Shown here piece by piece: positions 1 through 9,853 of a stretch of 64,000 nt of DNA. The stretch is taken from the NCBI GenBank assembly GCA_030141605.1, contig JAQGDQ010000077.1, positions 74,501 through 138,500 on the forward strand. Direction: 5' to 3'. Made by a program: the position numbers and the translations under genes. Numbering within the stretch: position 1 is the first letter of the stretch; each line of letters begins with the position of its first letter. The notes beneath the pieces are model-generated. The model had not been told where the DNA came from, did not search any database, and saw only the letters and a program-made list of their open reading frames with translations. The DNA is from Tubiluchus corallicola (taxonomy: Eukaryota; Priapulida; Priapulimorpha; Priapulimorphida; Tubiluchidae).

Positions 1-2
1 TA

Positions 3-668
3 AGTTCTGGAAGATTCATGAACCGTTTGGGTGTCGGTGCAATGGAAAAGTACCAGAAGCAGATGAGTAAGTTGTATAGTCCAGTGAAAATACCCGGTGA
101 AACAAAGAAGCCAACGGAAGCAGAACAACCGGCCGCCTCCTCTGCACCTGTGCTGTCGTCTGCTCAGGCAGCAGAGAAGGAAAAATCTCCGGAACCCAGT
201 ACGGAAGCTGTGCCTGCTTCGTCCGAAGATGAGCCTAAAATCCCCAACAGCACACAGGCAGAAGAAAAGTCGTTAAAACCAGAAGAGAAAAAGCCTCCCG
301 CAGGTCGCAATCGCCAAATTCAAATTCCGCCCGCATTCATGTTGCAGGATCAGGGCGAGGAGTCGTCGGCCAGTAGCGGCAAGGTGCCCAAGTACGTGAA
401 TCCGCCCCGCTATCCCGGATCGCCCAACGCGCACTTTCCGCTCATCGACACGTTCATACCGAACATTACCAAGTCGGTGAAGAAACGGCATTCGTTCACG
501 GAAGCCATTCCCGGGCTGACGAATCTCGAGGGTCGCGTGACCAGCCCGGAGGTGCAATTCTTCCAGCGGGAGCACGACACGCTCGAGGCTAAACTCCAGC
601 AGGAACAGCCCGCTTTGCAGGCGGAGGAGGTGAACATTGACAAAGTTCTCAAAGAGGACGAAGACGAG
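3..668 (+). CDS. ASPP: ASPP exon A (5' boundary outside or unseen)
   Basis: The frame is open from base 3 and ends at the donor GAG|GTAATT. It encodes about 222 residues rich in Pro, Ser, Glu and Lys, with [11 protein letters not shown] and RVTSPEVQF segments. ATGs at 18 and 42 are internal candidates only; no convincing acceptor is visible before them, so the exon probably continues upstream. Confidence 0.85.
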
Positions 669-1913
669 GTAATTGTTTCTTTTACTCGTTAATTAGTTTC
701 ACATTAATTGTGTACAATATTTGCTAAGAAAATGCTTTAGACCGATGGCAAGGCTTAAAGGAAAGTACAAGTCACTTTGTGTGTTGAATTTATTTTACTG
801 ATCCCTTAAACTGTTTGTGGTGTGCTAAAGGAAAGAACAAGTCACTTAGTATTTTCGGTTTATTTTACTGTTATCACTCAAACTGTTTGTGGTGTGCTAA
901 AGGAAAGAACAAGTCACTTAGTATTTTCGGTTTATTTTACTGTTATCACTCAAACTGTTTGTGGTGTGCTAAAAGAAAGAACAAGTCACTTAGTATTTTC
1001 GGTTTATTTTACTGTTATCACTCAAACTGTTTGTGGTGTGCTAAAAGAAAGAACAAGTCACTTAGTATTTTCGGTTTATTTTACTGTTATCACTCAAACT
1101 GTTTGTGGTGTGCTAAAGGAAAGAACAAGTCGCTTAGTATTTTGGGTTTATTTTACTATTACCGCATAAACTTCGAAAGATATAACAGAAAAACTTGCGC
1201 AAAACCATCTACAAAGCATAAATGTAAAATCTACTACCTCTGAGTAGAAATTTTCAGAAGCGGTGGTTGCTGCGATTTGCCCGACAATTATGACGTAACC
1301 GGACGACTTCGTGGCTTTCCGTAAGCGCATCGTGGCTTTCCGTAAGCGCATCGTGGCTTTCCGTAAGCTCGCGTTGCCTAAACTAATTCAAATTTCTGCA
1401 GCTTTCCTAATATTCGTGCAGAAATATAAAAAAAATTGGCCGTCTGTTTTTTTTTGTTAGAGTTTTAATACTTTTGATGGAAAATGAAACATGCATCGTT
1501 GAGTGAGAAACAGGTTCAGCGTTGTTCAAACGAAACGTCGTTAAACTGGGAGTCGTTTAATAGCTTAAATATTAAACGGAAGTGGTGCTGACAAGCCACT
1601 GGCGTAGCAGTGTTTTTCTGCTGGATTTTACTGCTACATACGTACCGTGTTCACGCTAAGATAAGCATAGCGCTGTAAACTCTTCACCTAATGACGTGGA
1701 ACTAATTTTATTCCTGCAGATATCCCATATTGGAAAATAAAAGAGCCATTTGCGTTCACTCGGAAGTGGTGCTGTCAAGCCACTGGCGTAGCAGTGTCTA
1801 GTTTTTTGCTGGATTACTGCTGCGTTTACCTGTCTGAAGGCAGTTTTTTTATTTTAGAATTCTGCCTGCCCAATGTCTACAATAGACGTGATAGGTGTAT
1901 GATGATGATTACA

Positions 1914-1991
<78 letters not shown>

Positions 1992-4900
1992 AAATGTTAA
2001 AATTATGCACAGATATTTGTATTTCGTTTGTAGAATTTCTGTAAACTTCAGTTTTGAGGTTTAAGGTTTGCATGGCTTCGCTAGACGCCTTTTGGCTGAT
2101 TATTTTCTTCAGGAAGAGACGTCATCCGAACAGATTTCTCTGGTCACCCCTCCCACGTCGCCTCCGGTCAAGTCGGAATCGCCGCCCAGCGTGGAGGTCG
2201 TGCGCGACGTGAAGAAGCCGTCCATGAGACAGAAGACGACGGAGAAGCACCCGAAGCGTCGCGTCAGCTTTGACCCGCTGGCTTTGCTACTCGACGCCTC
2301 GTTAGAGGGAGAGCTGGAGCTCGTGATGAAGACGGCTAAAGAGGTTAGTGGCCGATGCAGCTTGCCCTATCATTACATTTTCATCATCATCAATTTTTTT
2401 CAGTAATTTTTGGCTTTTTTCTCCTCTTCTACTTGCATTACTTACTTACACTCTAATTTTACCTTCATGTCGTCTCTTTTCATTGCGCATCTCTTTTATC
2501 CTTCCCCTAACCTCTAACAACTCACCTTGCATTGCAGCTGGGCTTTCCGTTCATCCTTCATTCATTAATTCGTTCGTTCGTTCACTCATTCTTTCATTCA
2601 TTTATTGATTCAGTCGCCGTCCATTCATCCTTCATTCATTAATTCATTCATTCACTCATTCATTCATTCATTCATTCACTCATTCATTCATTCATTCATT
2701 CATTCGTTCACTCATTCATTCATTCATTTATTGATACAGTTATCCTTCATTCATTCATTCATTCGTTCACTCATTCTTTCATTCATTTATTGATTCAGAC
2801 GCCGTCCATTCATCCATTCATTCATTCGTTCGTTCATTCGTTTGTCCGTTCATTCGTTCATTCATTCATACATACATTCATCCTTCCCCTAACCTCAAGC
2901 AACTCACCTTGCATTGCAGCTGGGCTTTCCAAGTTCCAGCTTTTAGCTCAGCTGCAAGCAGTTACATCATTTGTTCACTAATTGACTGCTCACTTGAAAA
3001 GTAATTTTGTTTTCAGTTTGTGTTATTGTATGTACAATGAGGTACAGCCTCGGGTATAAGATACTCGCTTATAAGGGACCACCAACACCCGTCTCGATTT
3101 TTCGTAACGTTTTTCCTTATAAAAATCTTTGTATAAGGGACTTTCGGTTATAAGGGACGATATCTTCAGGTCCCACGTAATAGAAACCCGGGTAAATTAC
3201 CTCGCATATAAGGGTCCCTATGATTTTTGCAAAATTGTTCGATTTTTAATCTCAATTTTTTGCAAACTCGGCCTTCAAACAGCTCGGTTTCCGTACATCT
3301 CACATCACAAGGAGCTTCCTACATACTGTTTGCACTGAATGTGTAGCAATAATCCATAAAAATATGTGTAAAAGTACAGAAAAGTACAGGTCTATATACA
3401 CACTCGATCTGACTCAACATGCCGATACTAATTTAATACAGTAGGCGCCGTATATTAGACTCAGTAATGTAGAATCGCCTAATTGTCTCAAAAACGTCTA
3501 GTAGGAGCCGCTCCTGACGTACAAGCTACACACTTGTCGTTACGTGCTGCTTGGTTGCACTGAAGTAATGATGTAAACAAAGTGACAGCGGTCAGTTCGC
3601 GAAACAATGCACTTTGTCCGTAATATGCGGGACTTTATAACCGTCGAGATTTCTATCTGTACGAGCGAGGTTCGACAAACCGAGAAACGAGCGTATTTCT
3701 GTTTGCATTTATTTATGCTTATTAAGAAATGTGTATTCTATGCCTATAAAACATTTTAATGCATGTTTAATTACACTTTAGTAACAGTCGGGTCTCACTA
3801 GAGGGGCTTTCACACTAGGTCAGTCTGTCTGTTAATTTAGTCACTCTTTTCATTTTAGGTTCTGCAAATTCACAGTTTTGTTCTAGTAATTTGATTTTGG
3901 CACTGATAACAGAACGTGGACACTGGTCGCCACTAGTAACAGCTTCTTCTCGTTACAGGTACCGAATCCCAGCGCCTCTAACGACGAGGGCATCACTGCC
4001 CTGCACAACGCGATATGCGCGGGCCACTACGACATAGTCAAGTTTCTAGTTGAATTCGGTTGCGACGTGAACGCAGCAGACAGCGACGGCTGGTAAGTAG
4101 CTGAACATGTCTAATGGCATAATCAAAGTTAAGCATCGCCAAGGCTGATCAGTAAATGAATGGGGAACAACTTCATTTAATACTCTTTCTAGGCCATTTC
4201 GTTCTGTTGCAGAGGAATGCAGCAGACAGCGATGTTTGATAAGTAGTTGCACATGTTTGCTATCAATCCTTAATAGCATAACCGAAGTTAAGCATTGCCA
4301 AGGCTCGTCAGTAAATGGATGGAGATTAATAAGTCCTTTTTAGTCCATTTCATCCACCATGTTGAATTCTTCCTTATTATGGGAAGGTATCCGAGTGTGG
4401 CTTCTGCCAGTTCAGTGTTTCGTCTTAGAGGATTGGTGGTGCTAGGTTCAGGTCTTGCCACAGCCTTCAAGGCTAAGTAGACTTTGCTTTTGAGCATTGA
4501 GTGCTAGATTCCAGCTTGTAGAGTGACAAACTAGGTTTAAATACCTACCTGTAGACGGTAATTATTAGGGTGAGCATTTGTCACTAGAAAACGAATTCCG
4601 AATCAAATCTAATTTGAGATATTTGAACTCGAATTAAACTAAGTTTTAGCACTTTCCAATCCGAATTAAATTCGAATTCAATTTTAAGGATTTTCGAATA
4701 AATTTTCGACTCACTAATAAAGCCAAGATCTTTCATATTGCTTGATTTTGTTCTGCAGTAAAAACGCTATTAATTTGCTTAAGAAATCACAGCTGAACTG
4801 TATTAATTGCATGTTTCTAATGTTTTAATAATAAAGAATGTATGTAGTTAAAGTGCTGAATTACTCGAATCTATAATTTTAGATTCGAATCGAATTTTTT

Positions 4901-7900
4901 TACTTTCGATCCTAAACCAAAGTTATAGTACAGTAGTACCTCTGTTTTCGACCATAATTCTTTCCTAAAAAGTGTTTGAAGACCGAGAACCGAATCATTT
5001 ATTCCCATGAGAAATAATGTAAAAGCAAATAATCCGTTCTCAAGCACCAAATGAACTGTAAAGTATTACTAAAACGAAATATGATAATGCAAAAATGTTT
5101 ATTCAAACAGTAGATATGATATAATTGATAAGAAAAACATAACAGAATTCCTTAGAAAGAAAAACATAATTGTTCCTGCATGAAAAAGCGGAGAAAAATA
5201 ATTGTTGTTAGACGATTCAAATCTTGTGCGTGACTACTCTCGGGTGTGGTCGGTTGCGCTGGGCTCGGCTCGGCTCGCCGCTCATATGTTCATCACGTGT
5301 TTGGCGGTTGGTCGAGAGCAGAGACTATTTCAGCTCGAATTTTCTGGTCGAAAACCGATTTGTACGAGTACGGAGGTACGACTGCAGTAGTATTTTTATT
5401 GTCATTACGACCAACAACATTGCATGTACATTTACAACAACAAGTAACGTGCAATATTACAAACGATACAAATATTAGTTAACAAATTTTGCTAAAGTAT
5501 AGCAGAAGATAAACAGCAATGACAGTAATTTTTTTAACGTAATAACATCTAAAAAGGTATTAATAGTCAGATAACAATTTAGTGATAAATTTTTAGCTAA
5601 GTTAACTGTCGTTTACATAAATAAATTAAGAATATCGCCTAAAAATTTTCCGCAGGTTAAAGGGTTGGTATTACGAAAGTCCAGAGCATTACTTAAATTT
5701 AGATTGTATTTTTCTCTCTTTGCTTTTGTTAGTTCACAAACAGTAACGACGTGCTCTTCATCTTGCACTGCGTTAGTGCAGGGGCACAGCCTTAGGTCGT
5801 GTGGGACAGGGGTCCATGCCAACGTCCTGCGTTACTGCAGGGATACAGCCTTAGGTCGTGTGGGACAGGGGGTCCATGCCATTGCCCTGTGTTACTGCAG
5901 GGACACCACCTTAGGTCGTGTGGGACGGAGGGTCCAATGCCAATGTCCTGTGTTACTGCAGGGACACAGTCTTAGGTCGTGTGGGACAGGGGGTCCAATG
6001 CCAATGTCCTGTGTTACTGCAGGGACACAGTCTTAGGTCGTGTGGGACAGGGGGTCCAATGCCAACGTCCTGCGTTACTGCAGGGACACAGCCTTAGGTC
6101 GTGTGGGATAGAGGGTCCAATGCCAATGTCCTGTGTTACTGCAGGGACACAGTCTTAGGTCGTGTGGGACAGGGGGTCCATGCCAACGTCCTGCTTTACT
6201 GCAGGGACACAGCCTTAGGTCGTGTGGGAAAGGGGTCCAATGCCAACGTCCTGCTTTACTGCAGGGACACAGCCTTAGGTCCTGTGGGAAAGGAGGTCCA
6301 TACCGAAACTTTAGATGTTCATAGTACGGCATCCGTAAGAAATTATATCTTTTAAAACGTGCCAGTTGAAACTGATGATTCCCTTGAGTTTGTTAATTAA
6401 CTAATTAATTAATTAAATTAATTACATATTAAAGTCTTACGCTTTGGCAGGACTCCGCTTCATTGCGCCGCATCCTGCAATAATCTGCCGATGGTGAAGT
6501 TCTTGGTCGTCCACGGAGCGTGCGTGTTCGCCACCACGTACAGCGATCACGAGACCGCTGCCGAAAAATGCGAGGAGGACGAGGAGGGCTTCGCCGGCTG
6601 CTCCGAGTACCTGTACGGTAAGTTTGCTTCGAAGCCAGTTTATTTGGTGAAGCAGTATCTAGTTAGAAAAAATATAAAAGCTGTATGTCACTATACGGAA
6701 TTTGCCTACCTGTTATACATTCTACAGTAAATGATATGTTACCTTTTTTGGACATATTGCAAAAAATCGCACTATCATCATCATCGTCGTCGTCATGATA
6801 TACCCGTTAGATCTATCGTAGAAATTGGGCCGGCAGAATTCTAAAAGGAAGAAATCCGCCCTCAAACACGGCAGCAATCCAGCGAAAGACTAGACACTGC
6901 TATGTCAGTGGCTTGTCAGCACCACTTCCCACAAATTTCACTACATTCTCTATTCGTATTCTTGCAAGATGAGAAACCTTTTTGCCTTACTGGTTTGTTC
7001 GGTGATTAGACCGGCTCTGTGGCATGATTTTTAAGCGTTACCTATAATGATATACGAAGTCTACAGGCTTTCTTAGACACATTCGTTTACTCATAATGAA
7101 AAATGCCATCTGGTTTTAAAACAAGATTGTAAGGACAGCATATGTTGTCTGATTGCTTTTGAGTGTAAATATGTTGCATTACATCATACGCTATAAATAG
7201 TTTGAAGGAATAAAATATACTTTCGCTTTTGAAATGAGGTGTAGCAATAATCGTAAAATGTAGTTTGATGAGCTCTCATCATTGTTGCGGCTGCTTCTCT
7301 GACTACCTTTCTGTTTTTATGGGTGAAACATTTTTAACCTTGAATGATTTTTTTGTGTGCAGTTAGATTTTTGGAATGAATGAAAAACCACAATCCCAAA
7401 CGGCTTGTGACTGCCTCGGCTCGGTACTCGTTTGCACGGAATAATTCGCCGTACCGATTCTGGCTGTTTACGCAGTAGAGGCAGATTGTATGTACATCCG
7501 AATGTGGCTAAGACCACTTTGCTGTTCAGTGGTCATTTTACAGGGATACCTTTGACAATCAGCCAGATTTTGACGCCGCTTTCCAATACTGGCTTTCCGT
7601 TTGCACTGGGCCGATATGTAAGATGTTCTATTATTTTTATTGCGCAGGCATTCAAGAGAAGTTGGGAGTGATGAATAACGGCGCCATCTATGCAGTATTT
7701 GATTACAAGTCCAGCGAATCGGACGAATTGTCGTTTAAGGACGGCGACATGATGTTTGTGCTGCGTAAGGGAGATGAGACGGAGAGTGAATGGTGGTGGG
7801 CGAGGCACAAAGATAGGGAAGGTTACATACCGAGAAACTTACTTGGGGTATGTCTGTAGAAATCTTACTGTACTAGTTAATACTTGTCTGTTTGCTTGCC

Positions 7901-8343
7901 TGTGTGTCCGCATAATTGTTTGTGTGCCTGCGTGTCCTCACAATGAAGGATACATACCGAGAAACTGACTTGGGGTGTATCTAAAATATATTTTAATGTA
8001 ATTACTTATAATATAAAAAAGTTACTAATTTACTTTATTTTTACTTGAAAGAAATATCTAAAATATATTTCAATCTAATCACTTTTAATATAAAAAGTTA
8101 CTAATTTATTTTATTTTTACTTGAAAGAAATATCTAAAATATGTTTTAGCGTAATCATTTTTAATATAAAAAAAGTTATTAATTTACTTTATTTTTATTT
8201 GAAAGAAATATCTAAAGTATATTTTAATGTAATCACTTGTAATATAAAAAAGTTACTAATTTGCTCCATTTTTACTGTAAAAATTCATAATTTGCTTTAA
8301 TTTTTTCTCATTTCAGTTATATCCAAGAGTGAAGCCATCCTAG
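3..8343 (+). CDS. ASPP: ASPP-family protein (PPP1R13/TP53BP2/iASPP-like), 3' portion, six exons
   Basis: Joined exons 3-668, 2113-2343, 3959-4092, 6451-6617, 7648-7847 and 8317-8343 all have GT/AG boundaries and matching phases, giving about 474 residues that end at TAG 8341-8343. Order: a low-complexity Pro/Ser/Glu/Lys region; the family signature [19 protein letters not shown]; ankyrin repeats ([20 protein letters not shown], then [19 protein letters not shown]); then an SH3 domain with AVFDY, WWWA and [12 protein letters not shown]. This is the C-terminal architecture of ASPP1, ASPP2 and iASPP. In the known proteins the ankyrin/SH3 module binds p53-family proteins, NF-kappaB and PP1, and sits in the cytosol, at junctions or in the nucleus. 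Upstream exons lie outside the window, so the full length and the presence of the long ASPP1/2 N-terminal half are unknown. I cannot separate ASPP1/2 from iASPP by sequence; invertebrates usually have one gene. Confidence 0.95.
751..1170 (+). repeat. 72-bp minisatellite in ASPP intron
   Basis: About six units, the first divergent and the last partial. The shared core is AAAGGAAAGAACAAGTCACT followed by TTATTTTACTG and AAACTGTTTGTGG. The period is a multiple of three, so several frames stay open across the array. Confidence 0.95.
1309..1371 (+). repeat. 21-bp tandem triplication
   Basis: The unit TCGTGGCTTTCCGTAAGC(GCA) occurs three times head to tail, with the third ending in CTCGCG. Confidence 0.9.
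1578..1640 (+). repeat. SINE-like repeat, copy 1 (truncated)
   Basis: Starts GGAAGTGGTGCTGACAAGCC, continues ACTGGCGTAGCAGTG, then TGCTGGATT. It shares this with copies at 1762 and 6929 but loses similarity after about 60 bp. Confidence 0.75.
1762..1990 (+). repeat. SINE-like repeat, copy 2, with (ATG)n tail
   Basis: Starts GGAAGTGGTGCTGTCAAGCC, passes through GCTGGATTACTGCTG, AGAATTCTGCC and CCAATGTCTAC, and ends in a long (ATG)n run from about 1900. The copy on the opposite strand at 6772-6929 has the same body and the same kind of tail. Confidence 0.8.
1900..1990 (+). repeat. (ATG)n microsatellite
   Basis: Almost uninterrupted ATG/GAT trinucleotide repeat of about 28 units, interrupted once by TTACA. 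It is the 3' tail of the SINE-like copy at 1762. Confidence 0.97.
2113..2343 (+). CDS. ASPP: ASPP exon B, start of ankyrin domain
   Basis: The acceptor is TTCTTCAG at 2112 and the donor GAG|GTTAGT. The 77 codons are in phase 0 at both ends. They hold a TPPTSPP segment and [20 protein letters not shown], the most conserved ASPP stretch leading into the first ankyrin repeat. Confidence 0.95.
2498..2932 (+). repeat. (ATTC)n microsatellite between two direct repeats
   Basis: Degenerate CATT/ATTC tetranucleotide tract from about 2550 to 2880. Direct copies of a ~50-bp segment flank it (2498-2549 and 2880-2932); the segment includes CTTGCATTGCAGCTGGGC. Confidence 0.9.
3044..3500 (+). mobile_element. 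Pogo/Tigger-type MITE fragments
   Basis: TACAGCCTCGGGTATAAG at about 3043 resembles a TA-flanked pogo-type terminus, and TATAAGGGAC recurs inside. A second terminus begins at 3439 after TA with CAGTAGGCGCCG and TAGACTCAG, matching the left end of the element at 33655. I could not find clean right ends, so these are truncated or nested copies. Confidence 0.5.
3959..4092 (+). CDS. ASPP: ASPP exon C, ankyrin repeat
   Basis: Acceptor CGTTACAG, donor TG|GTAAGT. It encodes [20 protein letters not shown] and continues through [10 protein letters not shown]. The final Trp codon is completed by the first base of the next exon. Part of this exon's 3' end is duplicated at about 4214. Confidence 0.96.
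4068..4350 (+). repeat. Tandem partial duplication of ASPP exon C end plus intron start
   Basis: The segment from exon C into the intron (about 4068-4205) is repeated at about 4214-4350. Shared anchors are GCAGCAGACAGCGA, TAAGTAG, AAGTTAAGCAT, GCCAAGGCT and CAGTAAATG. In the second copy the donor GT has become AT, so it should not act as a splice site. Confidence 0.8.
4566..4914 (+). mobile_element. hAT-like MITE, family TAGGGTGAGCAT, copy 1
   Basis: Begins TAGGGTGAGCAT and is full of AATTCGAAT words. The middle (TTCTGCAGTAAAA, TTAATTGCA, TCTATAATTTTAG) matches the reverse complement of the copy at 10577-10924. The right end is degraded near CCTA at 4911. Confidence 0.65.
4931..5384 (+). mobile_element. 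Pogo/Tigger-like MITE with inverted termini
   Basis: Left end after TA: CAGTAGTACCTCTGTTTTCG. Right end: GGTCGAAAACCG, then GGAGGTACGACTG, which is its inverted partner. About 454 bp with no transposase frame. The right target TA appears mutated to CA. Confidence 0.7.
5613..5822 (-). pseudogene. LINE ORF2 C-terminal remnant (zinc-knuckle segment)
   Basis: The minus-strand frame reads [19 protein letters not shown], then [11 protein letters not shown], and ends at a stop. This is the C-x-C..DEEH..C..R pattern found at the C terminus of many invertebrate LINE reverse transcriptase proteins. No RT core is present nearby, so it is a 5'-truncated relic. Confidence 0.6.
5755..6310 (-). repeat. ~60-bp minisatellite derived from the LINE zinc-knuckle segment
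   Basis: About nine head-to-tail units with core ACACAGCCTTAGGTCGTGTG followed by a GGTCCATGCCAAC-type stretch; each has a CTGCAG site. On the minus strand the units translate to repeats of PHDLRLCPC, the same peptide found in the adjoining LINE remnant. Confidence 0.9.
6451..6617 (+). CDS. ASPP: ASPP exon D, ankyrin repeat
   Basis: Acceptor TTTGGCAG, donor TACG|GTAAGT. It encodes [11 protein letters not shown] and [16 protein letters not shown], then an acidic [10 protein letters not shown] helix ending CSEYLYG, as in vertebrate ASPP2. Confidence 0.96.
6772..6929 (-). repeat. SINE-like repeat, copy 3, with trinucleotide tail
   Basis: On the minus strand it reads GGAAGTGGTGCTGACAAGCC, then CACTGACATAGCAGTGTCTAG, TTAGAATTCTGCCGGCCCAA and TTTCTAC, ending in (GAC)n(GAT)n. 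It aligns along its length with copy 2. Confidence 0.8.
7648..7847 (+). CDS. ASPP: ASPP exon E, SH3 domain
   Basis: Acceptor TTGCGCAG, donor GGG|GTATGT. It encodes an SH3 domain with the AVFDY (ALYDY-type) motif, [20 protein letters not shown] and GYIPRNLLG. The last 30-40 bases and the donor are partly copied 130 bp downstream in the intron. Confidence 0.96.
7946..7982 (+). repeat. Intronic copy of ASPP exon E 3' end
   Basis: The sequence GAAGG.TACATACCGAGAAACT.ACTTGGGGT repeats the end of the SH3 exon (7818-7850). The copy has an in-frame TGA, so it is non-coding. Confidence 0.85.
7980..8276 (+). repeat. ~77-bp AT-rich minisatellite
   Basis: Four units, each beginning near CTAAAATATATTTTAAT and containing AATATAAAAAAGTTACTAAT and GAAAGAAATAT. 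It fills most of the last ASPP intron. Confidence 0.9.
8317..8343 (+). CDS. ASPP: ASPP terminal coding exon
   Basis: Acceptor CATTTCAG. Eight codons encode LYPRVKPS followed by TAG. It completes the SH3 C terminus ([12 protein letters not shown]), matching the family's NLLGLYPRIKP ending. The 3' UTR follows; I see no convincing AATAAA close by. Confidence 0.93.
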   Translation, partial: LYPRVKPS

Positions 8344-8722
8344 GTGTCAGAAATCTGCCTTCATGCTGCTTCTTCTTGCTGGCCACTTAATAATTAAACT
8401 TCTAGTAATAGTTTCAGGCTTATTTGATATACATTCTGCCTGCCATCTGTTGGAAGCTTTTACAAGTAAAATTTTTGCACACTTGTGTTATTGTATGAAT
8501 CGTTTATGTGGAGCTGCAGCTCTGCAGTTGTTTAGACTGCTAAGATATTTTTAAAATTTTTTAATACAGTATAATACAGATCTAAATAAGTTTAAATGTT
8601 AGATAGGCTATTGAACATTGTTTGTTTTGATATAATTGGTTTTAGCTCTGCTTGAGCACTTGTATCATGGACAGTGTAGTTCCGTTTTCTCATAGTTTAA
8701 TTATCTAGACATTTTAATATTA

Positions 8723-9116
8723 CAGTGTTCCCTCGCTACTTCGCGGTTCGTTTATCGCAGTGTTTTCGCTACTTCGCGGGTTTTTGTGCTGCTTTGTCTA
8801 AAGTGCTTTTGCACATACGCAGTACGTGTTGTACAGTAATGTATAGATTTGATGAATTTTGCATAAAAATCACGAAGTGTATAAAAATATATTAAAAACA
8901 TTAATTCAAACATTAAAAGAAGATTATAAGTCATAAAAAATTACCATTTACTGTAAATAGTGTATTTATTCGGCGGATGAATACACGCCAAAAACGAAAT
9001 GTAGTACTTGCGCCCGCTTAAGATGCTCCGCAAAGTATAGCGTCCCTACTTAGCGGAAATTCTCTTATCACGGGTGGGCCCGGAACGGAACACCCGCAAT
9101 AAGTGAGGGAACATTG
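8723..9116 (+). mobile_element. Pogo/Tigger-like MITE with TA target sites
   Basis: Left terminus CAGTGTTCCCTCGCTACTTC; the right terminus inverted reads CAATGTTCCCTCACTTATTG. TA flanks both ends (8721-8722 and 9117-9118). 394 bp, non-coding. Confidence 0.85.
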
Positions 9117-9499
9117 TAATTATTATTATGGCTGCTTTATTTTATTCAATTTAAATTTTACATCGATGTTACGTTTAGTTAAAAAAGCTTTTGATAAGTC
9201 CACGGATTTTAATTGACGTGTTATAGCGGCTTGTTTTTGCTCAGGTCTTGACTATCATGCTTTGTTTGACTTGACCAGTGGACTTTTGATCTGCTTCTGG
9301 ATTTGCCGAGTCTTTGCAAAAGACGGTGGATGTGAAGCTGTCGAATTTTTGTTTATGCTAGATGGCGTTTTCTCCCGAGCTTTGCACTTTTTACTGAGCG
9401 TCATTTAGTATCGTAGCTTTACCAATCTGAAGCTTTGATTTGTATCGAGCGGCGCAGAAAAAATTTACCGAAGTCTAGTCCGTAATAATATTAGAAGTA

Positions 9500-9853
9500 C
9501 CGTATTTATTCGAGTATAACGCGCACATCTAATTTTCGATTGAAAATCGATATAAAATTTTGTTTCGCTTTTTCTCGGCTCAGACCAAACATTGTAAGTT
9601 GAACAACTCCAGTCTCTAACATTCGTCTCTGGTACAGTGAATTCTCGGCTAGCTGCTTGATTTCAGTGGGCCAGGCACCGTCTAGACAAACCGTCTAGAT
9701 GTTGCACTGTCTGACAAAGTCTGCTGATGACCCAAATATTATTGATTATTTCCTTAGCTATGCCTCACCCCAGCCCTCGTGTATAATGCGCACTCAAACT
9801 TTGAGTTCTTTTTTAGGTAGAAAACGTTGCGCGTTATACTCGAATAAATACGG
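9500..9853 (+). mobile_element. MITE with perfect ~25-bp terminal inverted repeats
   Basis: Left end CCGTATTTATTCGAGTATAA and the right end is its exact inverse; the match continues through ACGCGC. TA flanks both ends. 354 bp with no coding capacity. A Tc1/mariner superfamily origin is inferred from the TA target. Confidence 0.88.

Noticed and set aside
815-1243. 142-aa and 115-aa repetitive frames
   Set aside because: They arise because the 72-bp minisatellite unit is divisible by three; no start context, splice or family support.
1794-2000. Frame ending in a poly-Met run
   Set aside because: Translation of the (ATG)n microsatellite.
2348-2981. Phe/His/Ser-rich frames
   Set aside because: Products of the ATTC tetranucleotide tract.
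5755-6310. Regular array resembling a CRISPR
   Set aside because: Units are contiguous head-to-tail copies without unique spacers, in a eukaryotic intron; it is a minisatellite.
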